Assembly (NCBI GenBank): GCA_021371965.1
Contig: JAJFVE010000194.1
Location: 1 to 64,000 of the forward strand
DNA length: 64,000 bases
Direction of reading: 5' to 3'
Origin: Planctomycetaceae bacterium
GTDB lineage: Bacteria > Planctomycetota > Phycisphaerae > SM23-33
Position numbers and translations under genes: made by a program
The notes under the pieces: model-generated
The model's database searches: none
What the model saw: only the letters and a program-made list of their open reading frames with translations
Told to the model about the DNA's origin: nothing
In this document: positions 33,153 to 41,087 of the stretch, piece by piece
Position numbering within the stretch: position 1 is the stretch's first letter
Layout of the letters: every line of letters starts with the position of its first letter

Positions 33153-34529
33153 ATGCACATAACGATCCTTCTTTCGTTGATGGCCGCCATCATGGCGGCG
33201 CAGGGCGAGGTCCTGCCGCACTGGCCTGGGCCGTCGATCTTCACGGTCGCGGCGGCATTGCTCTACGTGGTCGTCGCGGCGCTGCTGGGGCGTCTGGCCA
33301 ACCATGTGGTCCTGGCGCGGGCGGCGCAGTCGCGCCCCCGCGGCGTCTGGGGCGTGCTGCTGTCGGCCGTCGTGCACGTGTGGTTGATCGTCGGCAGCGC
33401 CGCGGTGGTGGCCGCGGGCTATGGGCGATGGATCCAAGACATTCCCTGGGGCGTCCCGCACCTGACGCTGCTCGAGGCCCCACTGGCGGGCAAGCTGATC
33501 CTGGTGCTGCCGCTGGTGGCGGCGCTGCTGGCGATCTGGGTGCTCAACTATCCCTGTTACCGGCGGCTTCGGATGCTCGCGACGCGATGGTCGGACCCGC
33601 CCCTGGCGATCTGGTCGCTGGGCCAGTACATCGAGTATAACCTGCGACACCAGTTGCTGTTCATCCTGGCGCCGGTGAGCCTGATCCTGCTGGCCGGCGA
33701 CACGCTGCAACTGACGCTGGAGCCGTACCTGTCCGCCGACGCCGTGGCCGCGCTGACGCTGGCGGCCAGCGCGGGCGTGTTCCTCGTCGCGCCGGTGCTG
33801 ATCGTGCACGTGTGGAAGACCGTCCCGCTGCCGGCCGGGCCCCTGCGGTCCGACCTCGAGGCCATGAGCCGCCGGCTCCGCCTGACTTACCGCCAACTCT
33901 GCCTGTGGCAGACCGGCGGGGCCATTGCCAACGCCGCCGTGATGGGTATGCTGCGCCCGCTGCGCTACGTGCTCATCAGCGACGCCGTCGTCGAGCGCAT
34001 GGACCCCATGCAGGTGCAGGCCGTATTCGCCCACGAGGCCGGACACATCCTCAACCACCACATCTTCTATACCGTGCTGTTCATCGTCGCCTCGGCCATG
34101 CTCGCCACCGCCGGCGCCGCAGCAGCCGCCGATCAACTCCAGGTGAACGAATGGGTCGCCCAGGGCCTCGCCGCTGCCGCGATGGTGGCCGCCTGGGCGC
34201 TGGTGCTGGGCTGGATCAGCCGCCGCTTCGAGCGCCAGTGCGACGTGCTGGCCGCCTGGGCCGGCGCCTGCCGCAGCAATGGCGGCCTGGCGGTCGAGGC
34301 CGTCGAGGTCTTCTCGCAGGCCCTGCTGGAGGTCTCGCGCCTCAACGGGCACGACCCGGGTCAATATAATTGGCGGCACGGATCGATCCAAAGCCGCGTC
34401 GATTACCTGCGCGACCTCGCCGCCGCCGGCGGCACGCGACGACAGATCGACCGACAGGTGCGGGCGATCAAGCTGGCAATACTCGCGCTCGCCGCGGCAG
34501 CGGTGGCAATGTCGCTGTTAGAAGTATAA
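33153..34529 (+). CDS. M48-family membrane metalloprotease
   Basis: A 458-residue membrane protease. The zinc motif HEAGH is at 294-298, followed downstream by the third ligand in FERQCDVLA. Several hydrophobic segments precede it (about 30-50, 68-88, 113-132, 168-188, 197-220). The HtpX/Ste24 fold and length around 400-460 fit CAAX-prenyl-protease-like or Oma1-like M48 enzymes acting in membrane-protein quality control. No other protease gene is near. The start lacks a strong ribosome-binding site. Confidence 0.85.
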   Translation: MHITILLSLMAAIMAAQGEVLPHWPGPSIFTVAAALLYVVVAALLGRLANHVVLARAAQSRPRGVWGVLLSAVVHVWLIVGSAAVVAAGYGRWIQDIPWGVPHLTLLEAPLAGKLILVLPLVAALLAIWVLNYPCYRRLRMLATRWSDPPLAIWSLGQYIEYNLRHQLLFILAPVSLILLAGDTLQLTLEPYLSADAVAALTLAASAGVFLVAPVLIVHVWKTVPLPAGPLRSDLEAMSRRLRLTYRQLCLWQTGGAIANAAVMGMLRPLRYVLISDAVVERMDPMQVQAVFAHEAGHILNHHIFYTVLFIVASAMLATAGAAAAADQLQVNEWVAQGLAAAAMVAAWALVLGWISRRFERQCDVLAAWAGACRSNGGLAVEAVEVFSQALLEVSRLNGHDPGQYNWRHGSIQSRVDYLRDLAAAGGTRRQIDRQVRAIKLAILALAAAAVAMSLLEV

Positions 34530-34547
34530 TGCCCCCGGCAGAAAATG

Positions 34548-34569
34548 CCCGGCCGTCACGTCGGCCGGG
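34548..34569. repeat. CCCGGCCG hairpin between M48 and SDR genes
   Basis: CCCGGCCG and CGGCCGGG separated by six bases (TCACGT). It sits 18 bases after the M48 stop and 13 before the SDR start. No T tract follows, so it may affect translation of the SDR rather than stop transcription. Confidence 0.5.
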
Positions 34570-34581
34570 CCGGATAGAACA

Positions 34582-35418
34582 ATGACAGCCATCTCGAAGA
34601 TTCAGCCTGTCGCCGTCGTCACCGGCGCCTCGTCGGGCATCGGCATGGAGATGGCCCTGGCGTACGCCGCCAAAGGATACGCCGTCGTTCTGGCCGCCCG
34701 ACGGGCGCGGCGGCTGGAGACCATCGCCGAGGCGTGTCGCGCTGCACATCCGCAGGCGCAGGCTATCGTCGCAGCAACGGACGTGACCGACGAGACGCAG
34801 GTGCGCCACCTCGTGACGGCCGCCCGGCAGACGTTCGGCCGCATCGACGTGATGGTCAACAACGCCGGGTACGGGCATTTCGCCCGCGTGCACGAGATCG
34901 ACACGCGCGAGCTTCGCGAGATCTTCGACGTGAACTTCTTCGGCGTCTTCTACGGCTGCAAGGCCGTCGCGCCGATCATGATCGCCCAGGGCAGCGGGCA
35001 CATCTTCAACATCTCGTCGGTGCTGGGCAAGCGCGGCTCGCCGTTTTACGGGGCCTACAGCGCCAGCAAGTTCGCCATCTGCGGCCTGACCGATGCGCTT
35101 CGCGTGGAACTGCGCCCGCATGGCGTGCATGTCACCAGCGTCTGCCCGGGCCTGATCGAGACGGAGTTTTCCGAGCATGTCGTCGGAAGCCCCGACCGCG
35201 GCAAGTCTGAGTTCTTCCGCCGCATGAAACGCATGCCCGCCGCGGTGGCCGCCAGGAAGATCGTGGCCGTCACCGGCAAACACAAGCCCGAGATGGTCAT
35301 CACGGCCGGCGGCAAGCTCCTGAGCTGCATCGCCGCCCTCTCGCCGCGCCTCGCCGACTGGATGATGTCCATCTACTACCGCGACCAACTCAAAATGGCC
35401 CAGCCGGATCAGAAATAG
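34582..35418 (+). CDS. Short-chain dehydrogenase/reductase
   Basis: A 278-residue classical SDR. The nucleotide motif TGASSGIG is at about 14-21, NNAG at 92-95, and the catalytic SxnYxxxK is SSVLGK...YGAYSASK (Tyr near 159). The Arg in AARRARR near 40 suggests NADP preference. It carries no signal peptide. The short-chain family is too broad to name a substrate; a lipid or sugar reductase is possible. The gene stands alone between the M48 protease and the BRO-family gene. Confidence 0.85.
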   Translation: MTAISKIQPVAVVTGASSGIGMEMALAYAAKGYAVVLAARRARRLETIAEACRAAHPQAQAIVAATDVTDETQVRHLVTAARQTFGRIDVMVNNAGYGHFARVHEIDTRELREIFDVNFFGVFYGCKAVAPIMIAQGSGHIFNISSVLGKRGSPFYGAYSASKFAICGLTDALRVELRPHGVHVTSVCPGLIETEFSEHVVGSPDRGKSEFFRRMKRMPAAVAARKIVAVTGKHKPEMVITAGGKLLSCIAALSPRLADWMMSIYYRDQLKMAQPDQK

Positions 35419-35545
35419 CGGCCGCCGGCGCGAATATCAACGCCTGGAGGCAGACATTCGCCAGTGCTTCTTGCATCCGCCGTGCCCATCGGGTATTGAC
35501 AGGAGCGTCGGGATCAACTTGCAGACAGTCGCGAATGGGATCGGC

Positions 35546-36277
35546 ATGACTGAAGAACAGCCCCAAGAAGCGCAAGGCAAGATCGTCGTTTTCGGGTCCA
35601 GACGGATCCGCCGAATCTGGCTCGACAACCAGTGGTACTTCTCGGTGATAGACATCATTGCCGCTCTCACTGAGAGTGATAATCCTCGCAATTACTGGAA
35701 CATGATGAAGGCGAGGGAGAAAGCGGACAGCCACGTTCAGTTGTCCACACTTTGTGTACAACTGAAACTAACTTCTGCTGATGGCAAATCTTACAAAACA
35801 GATTGCGTCAACACGGAAGCCGCATTTCGTATCATCCAGTCCATCCCCAGTCCCAAGGCCGAGCCCTTCAAACGCTGGCTGGCTCAAGTGGGCTACGAGC
35901 GCGTGCAGGAGATTGAGAACCCCGAGCTGGCCCAGCAGAGAATGCGTGAGCTCTATCGCCAGAAAGGCTATCCGCAGGATTGGATTGAGAAGCGTGTTCG
36001 CGGCATCGCCGTCCGGGATGAACTGACGGACGAGTGGCGCAAGCGGGGCATCTCGGAGCATGACGAGTCTGCCATCCTCACCGCGGAGATATCCAAGGCC
36101 ACCTTTGGTCTGACCCCGTCGCAGTACAAACAGCTTAAAGGTCTCAAGCACGAGAACCTTCGCGACCACATGAATGATCTGGAGCTCATCTTCACGATGC
36201 TTGGTGAAGCCGCCACTACCGAAATCGCGCGCAACAAAGACGCCCAGGGCTTCTCGCCCAATAGGTCTCAGAAGTAG
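35546..36277 (+). CDS. BRO-N domain (antirepressor-like) protein, probably truncated
   Basis: A 243-residue protein with an N-terminal BRO-like DNA-binding domain (about 12-115; RRIRRIWLDNQWYFSVIDIIAAL) followed by a conserved segment (FKRWLAQVGYERVQEIENPELAQQRM, and ATTEIARNKDAQGF). This is the widespread chromosomal BRO family linked to phage and mobile regions. Homologues I recall extend about 40 residues beyond this point, so the C-terminus may be truncated. The sequence ends by overlapping a convergent gene by ten bases. AT-richer codon use than neighbours suggests transfer. The start MTEEQPQ was chosen as the in-frame ATG before the conserved region. Confidence 0.78.
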   Translation: MTEEQPQEAQGKIVVFGSRRIRRIWLDNQWYFSVIDIIAALTESDNPRNYWNMMKAREKADSHVQLSTLCVQLKLTSADGKSYKTDCVNTEAAFRIIQSIPSPKAEPFKRWLAQVGYERVQEIENPELAQQRMRELYRQKGYPQDWIEKRVRGIAVRDELTDEWRKRGISEHDESAILTAEISKATFGLTPSQYKQLKGLKHENLRDHMNDLELIFTMLGEAATTEIARNKDAQGFSPNRSQK

Positions 36278-36960
36278 AGCAGTTTCACCAACAGACCGAC
36301 TATACTGCCGCCGCCGGCGACGATCAGGAAGAATACCCACGGAGAGATTTCATATTGCACCAGACCCGGCAGATCTGCCTTTTTCAGCGGCTTGGCGGTA
36401 AACTCTGCGAGAGCTTCGCACAGCAGGGGAAAATTGGCTTTGGGCTTATAATCGCATCGCACCGCCACCCAGAGGTCCTTTTCATATTGCAGGCTGATGA
36501 TTCCCCGCCGGCTGTCGCAGTACCCGCTCAGGCTCTCTCGCGGGATCTCAAAGGCATGCTTGTCTGCCAGAGACTCTGCAATCTTCAAAGCGACGACTCC
36601 GGCCAATCCTCCGATGAACGCCGCGTTACCCATCGACATTTTGCGAGGGGCGCCGGAAATGCAGACGCTGTCGGGGCCAATAGCCAACTCGCCGCGGTAC
36701 TGAATGGCCTTGCCACGGCCTTGGTTGTATTTTTCGTTGAAGCCGAAGAAGACCTCGTATGCCACCTGGGAGCCCTCGCCTTGCACCGGGGCGGGGCGCG
36801 CCATGGGAATCGCCGCCGCAGGAACTTGCGGCACGGGCGCCTGGACCTGACCAGCCGGGATCGTCAGAACTTGTCCGCAGTGAGGACACTTGGCCATCTT
36901 GCCGGCAAGCTGATCTTTGGCTTTTATGCTGCGCCCGCACGCACATTTGAACGAAATCAT
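36268..36960 (-). CDS. Zinc-ribbon membrane protein
   Basis: A 230-residue protein with an N-terminal zinc ribbon (CACGRSIKAKDQLAGKMAKCPHCG, cysteines about 6, 8, 25, 28), a proline/valine/alanine-rich linker, a middle domain with SVCISGAPRKMSMGN, and a C-terminal hydrophobic segment (about 205-230). The start is fixed by GGGAG six bases upstream. The N-terminal ribbon closely resembles that of the divergent neighbour at 37102 (shared AGKxxKCPxCG and IP), so the two arose from a shared module. No known function; a membrane-anchored zinc-binding regulator or scaffold is possible. Confidence 0.7.
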   Translation of the reverse strand: MISFKCACGRSIKAKDQLAGKMAKCPHCGQVLTIPAGQVQAPVPQVPAAAIPMARPAPVQGEGSQVAYEVFFGFNEKYNQGRGKAIQYRGELAIGPDSVCISGAPRKMSMGNAAFIGGLAGVVALKIAESLADKHAFEIPRESLSGYCDSRRGIISLQYEKDLWVAVRCDYKPKANFPLLCEALAEFTAKPLKKADLPGLVQYEISPWVFFLIVAGGGSIVGLLVKLLYF

Positions 36961-37101
36961 ACCCGTCTCCCTGTCATTGAAACGTCTCGACACTGGAGGA
37001 TATCTGGAGCCCGGGGCAATGCAAACAAAAAGAGGGGTTATTGTTCGTTGGTAGGGTTTTGACTTATAATTTTCGCGGCTGTTCAAAATGGGAAAACAAG
37101 A

Positions 37102-37629
37102 ATGATCACCATCAAATGCCCCGCGTGCTTGGTCTGGCTGCACATCAGTGACGATAAGGCCGGCAAGCACGGCAAATGTCCCAAGTGCGGCGAGCCCATT
37201 GTCATTCCTTCGCCAGCTGCCGCGGCCTCCCCGCAAGCGCAGGTCCAGCAGTCTGCCGATCAGCCAGCGGCGCCTGTGAAAGGTTGCCCCAAGTGCGGCT
37301 CCAAGCGATGGCGATTGGCACCCAAAGGGACTGACCGCCTTGCCCAGCCCAAAGGCATGGCAGCCTTCACTGCCATGCGCGACCGCATCTGCAAGGATTG
37401 TGGCTGCCAGTACCAGCCGGCGTTGCCGGCATCGGTGCCGTATGTTCTGCTGGTCTCTGGGTTGATCCTGGCATTGTTCAGCGTGGCAGTCATTATCATA
37501 GGCGTATCAATCACATCCGGAGGTTTTGCTGGCAACATCGGGAACGTCGGGCTGTTCGTTCTGGTGATGCTTATGGGCGGCTGCATGGCAGTCGCAGGCG
37601 CAAAGAAGCTTCGCGCCAAAAAGAAATAG
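37102..37629 (+). CDS. Zinc-ribbon protein with two membrane helices
   Basis: A 175-residue protein: two zinc ribbons (CPACLVWLHISDDKAGKHGKCPKCG at about 5-29; CPKCGSKRWRL...CKDCGCQY at about 60-100) and two C-terminal membrane helices (about 110-132 and 150-168) ending with a lysine-rich tail. It is divergent from the related gene at 36268, with about 140 bases between starts. The first ribbon matches that gene. Similar zinc-ribbon/TM proteins are common in planctomycetes with unknown role. The position just beside the BRO gene and lower GC suggest an acquired block. Confidence 0.72.
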   Translation: MITIKCPACLVWLHISDDKAGKHGKCPKCGEPIVIPSPAAAASPQAQVQQSADQPAAPVKGCPKCGSKRWRLAPKGTDRLAQPKGMAAFTAMRDRICKDCGCQYQPALPASVPYVLLVSGLILALFSVAVIIIGVSITSGGFAGNIGNVGLFVLVMLMGGCMAVAGAKKLRAKKK

Positions 37630-37742
37630 AAATAAAGGAATAAAGATCAGATATTTAATTCAACGGCCTTGACTGTCGCCGGCCGCGGGTTTGGATTCTG
37701 CCCCTATCCCCCCCTGCAACGGGGGCCTCGTCCCGATTTAAC

Positions 37743-38186
37743 CTATGGCTTGGCCTTTACGGTCAGGGCAAAGGACACGGTGACAGGTTTATCGTCCGGG
37801 CCCTTCGCCGACACCAGGACCTTGGTGTCGCTGACCAGGGGCGCGTCGGCGCCGGCCTCCAGCGTGTAGGTCTCCCGGTCGCCCGTGATGGCCGGCGGCT
37901 CGTGGCCGATATCTACGTGGACCGGACCGATGGCTACCGTTGTGCCGCCCGCGCCGACCACCTTGACCGCGTCAGGCAGGTTCCCGAACTTGATCTTCAC
38001 CGGATCGGCAAAGTTCTCTCGAACCAGTTCGATCGTGAGTTTCGCCGTCTCGCCGCGGATTATCGTGACGTCGTGGGGCGCCTTCAAGGTCAGCGATTTG
38101 GCCTCGCTCGTGACGGTCGCCTGCTCGCGACAGCCTGCCAGGGCTGCCAGCGAGAAAACGGCCAATGCTATTGCCAAGAGCTTCAT
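37743..38186 (-). CDS. Small lipoprotein with immunoglobulin-like fold
   Basis: A 147-residue lipoprotein with signal ending LAALAGC (Cys19). The remaining chain is strand-rich with DVTIIRGETAKLTIELVREN and KVLVSAKGPDDKPVTVSFALTVKAKP, typical of bacterial Ig-like/cadherin-like repeat domains. A GGAGAGG seven bases upstream supports the start. Function unknown; surface or periplasmic binding is plausible. The bases between 37630 and 37742 show no gene. Confidence 0.75.
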   Translation of the reverse strand: MKLLAIALAVFSLAALAGCREQATVTSEAKSLTLKAPHDVTIIRGETAKLTIELVRENFADPVKIKFGNLPDAVKVVGAGGTTVAIGPVHVDIGHEPPAITGDRETYTLEAGADAPLVSDTKVLVSAKGPDDKPVTVSFALTVKAKP

Positions 38187-38396
38187 GATGCCTCTCCTTT
38201 CCAGCAAACCCGTTGAGGCACTAGGGTCTGCTCCAGGCTTCACAAAACTGTAGGGCGCTCCAGAGTCAGTATCAAACAACCCACATCCGATTTCCCGGCA
38301 GGGCATCCCCGGACATCACACCTTCGAGGCGGGTGGCCAGGGCGAGCATCTGGGTCTGGGGTATTTCCTCAGCGTCCCCAGCGACCTCAGCGGCTA

Positions 38397-39071
38397 TTAC
38401 AGCAGCTTGCGCAAGATCGACTGCACTTCGCTCTGGTCGTCTTCGTTGCAGGAGTAGCTGAAGGCGGCTTGGGCTTTGAGCGTGACGGTCACGCGGCCGG
38501 TCGGGCCGGCGAAGCGGACGCCGGCGCTGGTCACCGTCTGAGAGTATTCTTCCAGGAACTCCATCCCGTGCACCGAGTCGAGGAACTTGGGGGCGTACGG
38601 GCCGGCCATGTACGAGTTGTGGGCGTAATCTTCAACCCGCAGCGACTTGAGGACGAACCGCTGCGTGTCGGCCACGAGCTTATTGATCGCCGCCGGGATG
38701 TCCAGTTCGATCGGTTCGGTGGCCACGGCGATGCCCAGCGCGCCGGCCATGAACTCCTCGATGTACTTCACGGCCGCCGCCGAGCCGGCGTAGACCTCGA
38801 GCACGTGGCTCTTGGGCTTGATGGCAAAGGGATACACGGCGACCTTCTCGACCTCGGTGCTGGTCAGCTCGCGCGTCTCGGTCTGGAGGCGCTGCACCGC
38901 CTGGTGCGTGCGGCGGGCGATGGTGGCAAAGACAGCCGTCTCGCTGGAGGAGGTGCTCAGCACGCCGTAAGGCTCGTTCTCGGGCAGGCCGTAATCATCA
39001 AGGGCCTTAAGCACATCCTTGACCGGCGGGCAGGAGCGGATCGTCGCGATGTTGAGCTTGTATGATGCCAT
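38397..39071 (-). CDS. Conserved hypothetical protein
   Basis: A 224-residue soluble protein without signal peptide or transmembrane segment. Text such as MASYKLNIATIRSCPPVKDVLKALDDYGLPENEPYGVL and ALGIAVATEPIELDIPAAINKLVADTQRFVLKSLRVEDY suggests an alpha/beta fold. I do not recognise a family. The ATG is supported by GAGGACATC upstream. It is divergent from the EamA transporter, with an AGCTGATAGCTGA-word inverted repeat in between. The gene ends in TAATAG (double stop). Confidence 0.65.
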   Translation of the reverse strand: MASYKLNIATIRSCPPVKDVLKALDDYGLPENEPYGVLSTSSSETAVFATIARRTHQAVQRLQTETRELTSTEVEKVAVYPFAIKPKSHVLEVYAGSAAAVKYIEEFMAGALGIAVATEPIELDIPAAINKLVADTQRFVLKSLRVEDYAHNSYMAGPYAPKFLDSVHGMEFLEEYSQTVTSAGVRFAGPTGRVTVTLKAQAAFSYSCNEDDQSEVQSILRKLL

Positions 39072-39129
39072 GATGTCCTCGCAAAGAAGTCGCAGATGAT
39101 AGCGGGGCAAGGGCCCTCTTTCCAGCCAT

Positions 39130-39209
39130 AAGCTTTCAGCTATCAGCTGACAGCTATCAGGAAGATGCCCCAGCAAGTCTGTCTGAAAGCTGATAGCTGA
39201 AAGCTGAAA
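39130..39209. repeat. AGCTGATAGCTGAAAGC-word inverted repeat
   Basis: The left arm contains AGCTTTCAGCTATCAGCTGA and AGCTATCAG; the right arm, TGAAAGCTGATAGCTGAAAG, is its inverted form. The arms are about 22 bases apart, between two divergent genes, a location that rules out a shared terminator for both. Confidence 0.82.
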
Positions 39210-39230
39210 CCTGCGGTATGCTCTTGCCCC

Positions 39231-40190
39231 ATGCTTTCGATGGCTTATGTCGGTGAGATCGCCGCGCTGGTCACGGCGCTGATGTGGGTGTTGTGCTCGC
39301 TGGCGTTTACGGCCGCGGGCAGGCACATCGGCTCGATATCGGTCAACCTGCTGCGGCTGCTGGTGGCGTTCGTGTTCTTCACGCTGACGGGGTTGATCTT
39401 CCGCGGCCACCCGCTGCCGACGGATGCAACGGGCGACACGTGGGGGTGGCTGAGCGTCTCGGGCGTGGTGGGGTTCTTCTTCGGCGACCTGTGCCTGTTC
39501 CGCTCGTTCCTGCTGATCGGCCCGCGGCTGAGCCTGCTGATCTGCTCGCTGGTGCCGCCGATGACGGCCCTGATGGCGCAGCCGGCACTGGGCGAGGAGC
39601 TCTGCCGCTGGGACTGGATCGGCATGGCCATCACGCTGGCGGGCGTGGCGTGGGTGGTGCTGGAGCGTCGCGAGGCCGCTCCCGAGCCGGCCACCCCCGC
39701 CGGAGACGGCACGGTCCCCGACGAAGCGCCGCCTTCTTCTCACAGGCGCCTGCTGATCGGCTCGCTGCTGGCCCTGGGCGGGGCGCTGGGCCAGGCCGGC
39801 GGCGTGGTGCTGTCAAAGATCGGGATGAACGTCGAGAACTTCAATCCCTTCGCCTCGGCGCACATCCGATTGATCGCGGCCGTCATCTGCTTTGCGCTGC
39901 TCATCACGGCGCTGCGGCGTTGGAAGAACATCTTCGCCGCCGTGCGCCATACCCGGGCGATGGCGCTGCTGACGTTCGGCGCTCTGACGGGGCCATTCCT
40001 GGGCGTAGGCCTGCAATTGCTTGCGGCCAAGAACACCAAGGCCGGCGTGGCGACGACGCTGATGGCCGTAGCGCCGGTGCTGATCCTGCCCTTCGTGATC
40101 GTGCTCTACCGCGAGAAAATCTCCGCCCGCGCCTGGATCGGCGCCCTCGTGGCCGTGGCCGGCGTGGCGATGCTGATGCTCGGACGGTAA
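39231..40190 (+). CDS. EamA-family transporter (DMT superfamily)
   Basis: A 319-residue membrane protein with ten predicted helices in two EamA repeats (about 10-145 and 175-318), interrupted by a charged Pro/Glu-rich linker (RREAAPEPATPAGDG, about 148-172). Motifs RLLVAFVFFTLTG and AVAPVLILPFVIVLYREK fit the drug/metabolite transporter superfamily. Direction and substrate are unknown. The start lies 21 bases after an AGCTGATAGCTGA-word inverted repeat. Confidence 0.83.
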   Translation: MLSMAYVGEIAALVTALMWVLCSLAFTAAGRHIGSISVNLLRLLVAFVFFTLTGLIFRGHPLPTDATGDTWGWLSVSGVVGFFFGDLCLFRSFLLIGPRLSLLICSLVPPMTALMAQPALGEELCRWDWIGMAITLAGVAWVVLERREAAPEPATPAGDGTVPDEAPPSSHRRLLIGSLLALGGALGQAGGVVLSKIGMNVENFNPFASAHIRLIAAVICFALLITALRRWKNIFAAVRHTRAMALLTFGALTGPFLGVGLQLLAAKNTKAGVATTLMAVAPVLILPFVIVLYREKISARAWIGALVAVAGVAMLMLGR

Positions 40191-40341
40191 CCGGCTTTTG
40201 TATGCCGACCGCTCATCTCGAACCCAATGCGCTGCCTGCGTGAGCGTTCTGCAGACATAGACCCTCGCGGATCTTCGGCATAGAATATGAGTGGCATCCA
40301 CTGGCAAGGTCCCTCCATGGATGTGCTCTGGAAAAATCCCC

Positions 40342-41076
40342 ATGAAGATCTTCATGTTCACTCTGGCGCTGTTGTCGGCTGCGGCGTTGGCTGCGCAGGG
40401 GGCCGCCGCCCCGCCGGAAAGGAATATCGCCGTGGAGAAGACGTCCCAGGGAGACCTGATCGTTCAGCCGATCAACCACTCGGCCGTCCGGCTGGAGTTC
40501 AAGGGCAAGCAGTATTACGTGGACCCCTCCGGCGAGGCCGACTGTACGAAGATGCCCAAGGCCGACGCCATCTTCATCACCCATGAACATCAAGACCATC
40601 TGAACCCCAAGGTCATCGAGCAGATCAAGAAGGACCAGACCGTCATCTACGCCAGCGCCGCGGCCGCCAGGAAGGCGGGGTTCGGCCAGGCCATCGAGCC
40701 CGGCCAGACCCGGCAGGTGCTGGACATCGCGGTCGAGGCCGTGGCGGCGTACAATCTCAGTCCGGACCGGCAGAAGTACCATCCTAGGGACCGCAAGGAC
40801 AACGGCTACGTCCTGACCTTCGCCGACAAGCGGGTTTACGTGGCCGGCGACACCGAGGCCACCCCGGAGATGAGGGCGCTGAAGAATATCGACATCGCCT
40901 TCCTGCCCATCAACCTGCCCTACACGATGACCCCCGCGGCCGCAGCCGACGCCGCGCGGGCCTTCAAGCCCAGAATCCTCTACCCCTACCACCAAGGCAA
41001 GAGCGACCCCGCCGAAGTGAAGCGACTGCTGGCCGACGTAAAGGACATCGAAGTGCGCGTTCTTCCGCTGCCGTAG
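40342..41076 (+). CDS. Exported MBL-fold metallohydrolase
   Basis: A 244-residue protein with a signal peptide (about 1-24, ending AAQGAAA) and a metallo-beta-lactamase-fold core of the UlaG/YtnP-like type: INHSAVRLEFKGKQYYVDP, THEHQDHL (HxHxDH, about 89-95), YVAGDTE near 185-190 and a C-terminal PYHQGKSDP. It binds two metals. The family includes L-ascorbate-6-phosphate lactonase-like and general hydrolases, so substrate is not settled; a periplasmic hydrolase is likely. The start begins the signal peptide; the upstream in-frame ATG lies in non-coding sequence. Confidence 0.82.
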   Translation: MKIFMFTLALLSAAALAAQGAAAPPERNIAVEKTSQGDLIVQPINHSAVRLEFKGKQYYVDPSGEADCTKMPKADAIFITHEHQDHLNPKVIEQIKKDQTVIYASAAAARKAGFGQAIEPGQTRQVLDIAVEAVAAYNLSPDRQKYHPRDRKDNGYVLTFADKRVYVAGDTEATPEMRALKNIDIAFLPINLPYTMTPAAAADAARAFKPRILYPYHQGKSDPAEVKRLLADVKDIEVRVLPLP

Positions 41077-41087
41077 CGGTTGCCGCT

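Noticed and set aside
35419..35545. Possible att site or gene remnant between the SDR and BRO genes
   Set aside because: No direct-repeat partner or integrase was found in the window, so an attachment site cannot be supported.
38200..38396. Short coding-like text on the minus strand between the lipoprotein and the hypothetical gene
   Set aside because: A 40-odd codon open stretch is visible, but it lacks an ATG with a ribosome-binding site and includes a word (GACCTCAGCGG) of the TTCACCGCAGAG repeat; it is more likely repeat remnant.
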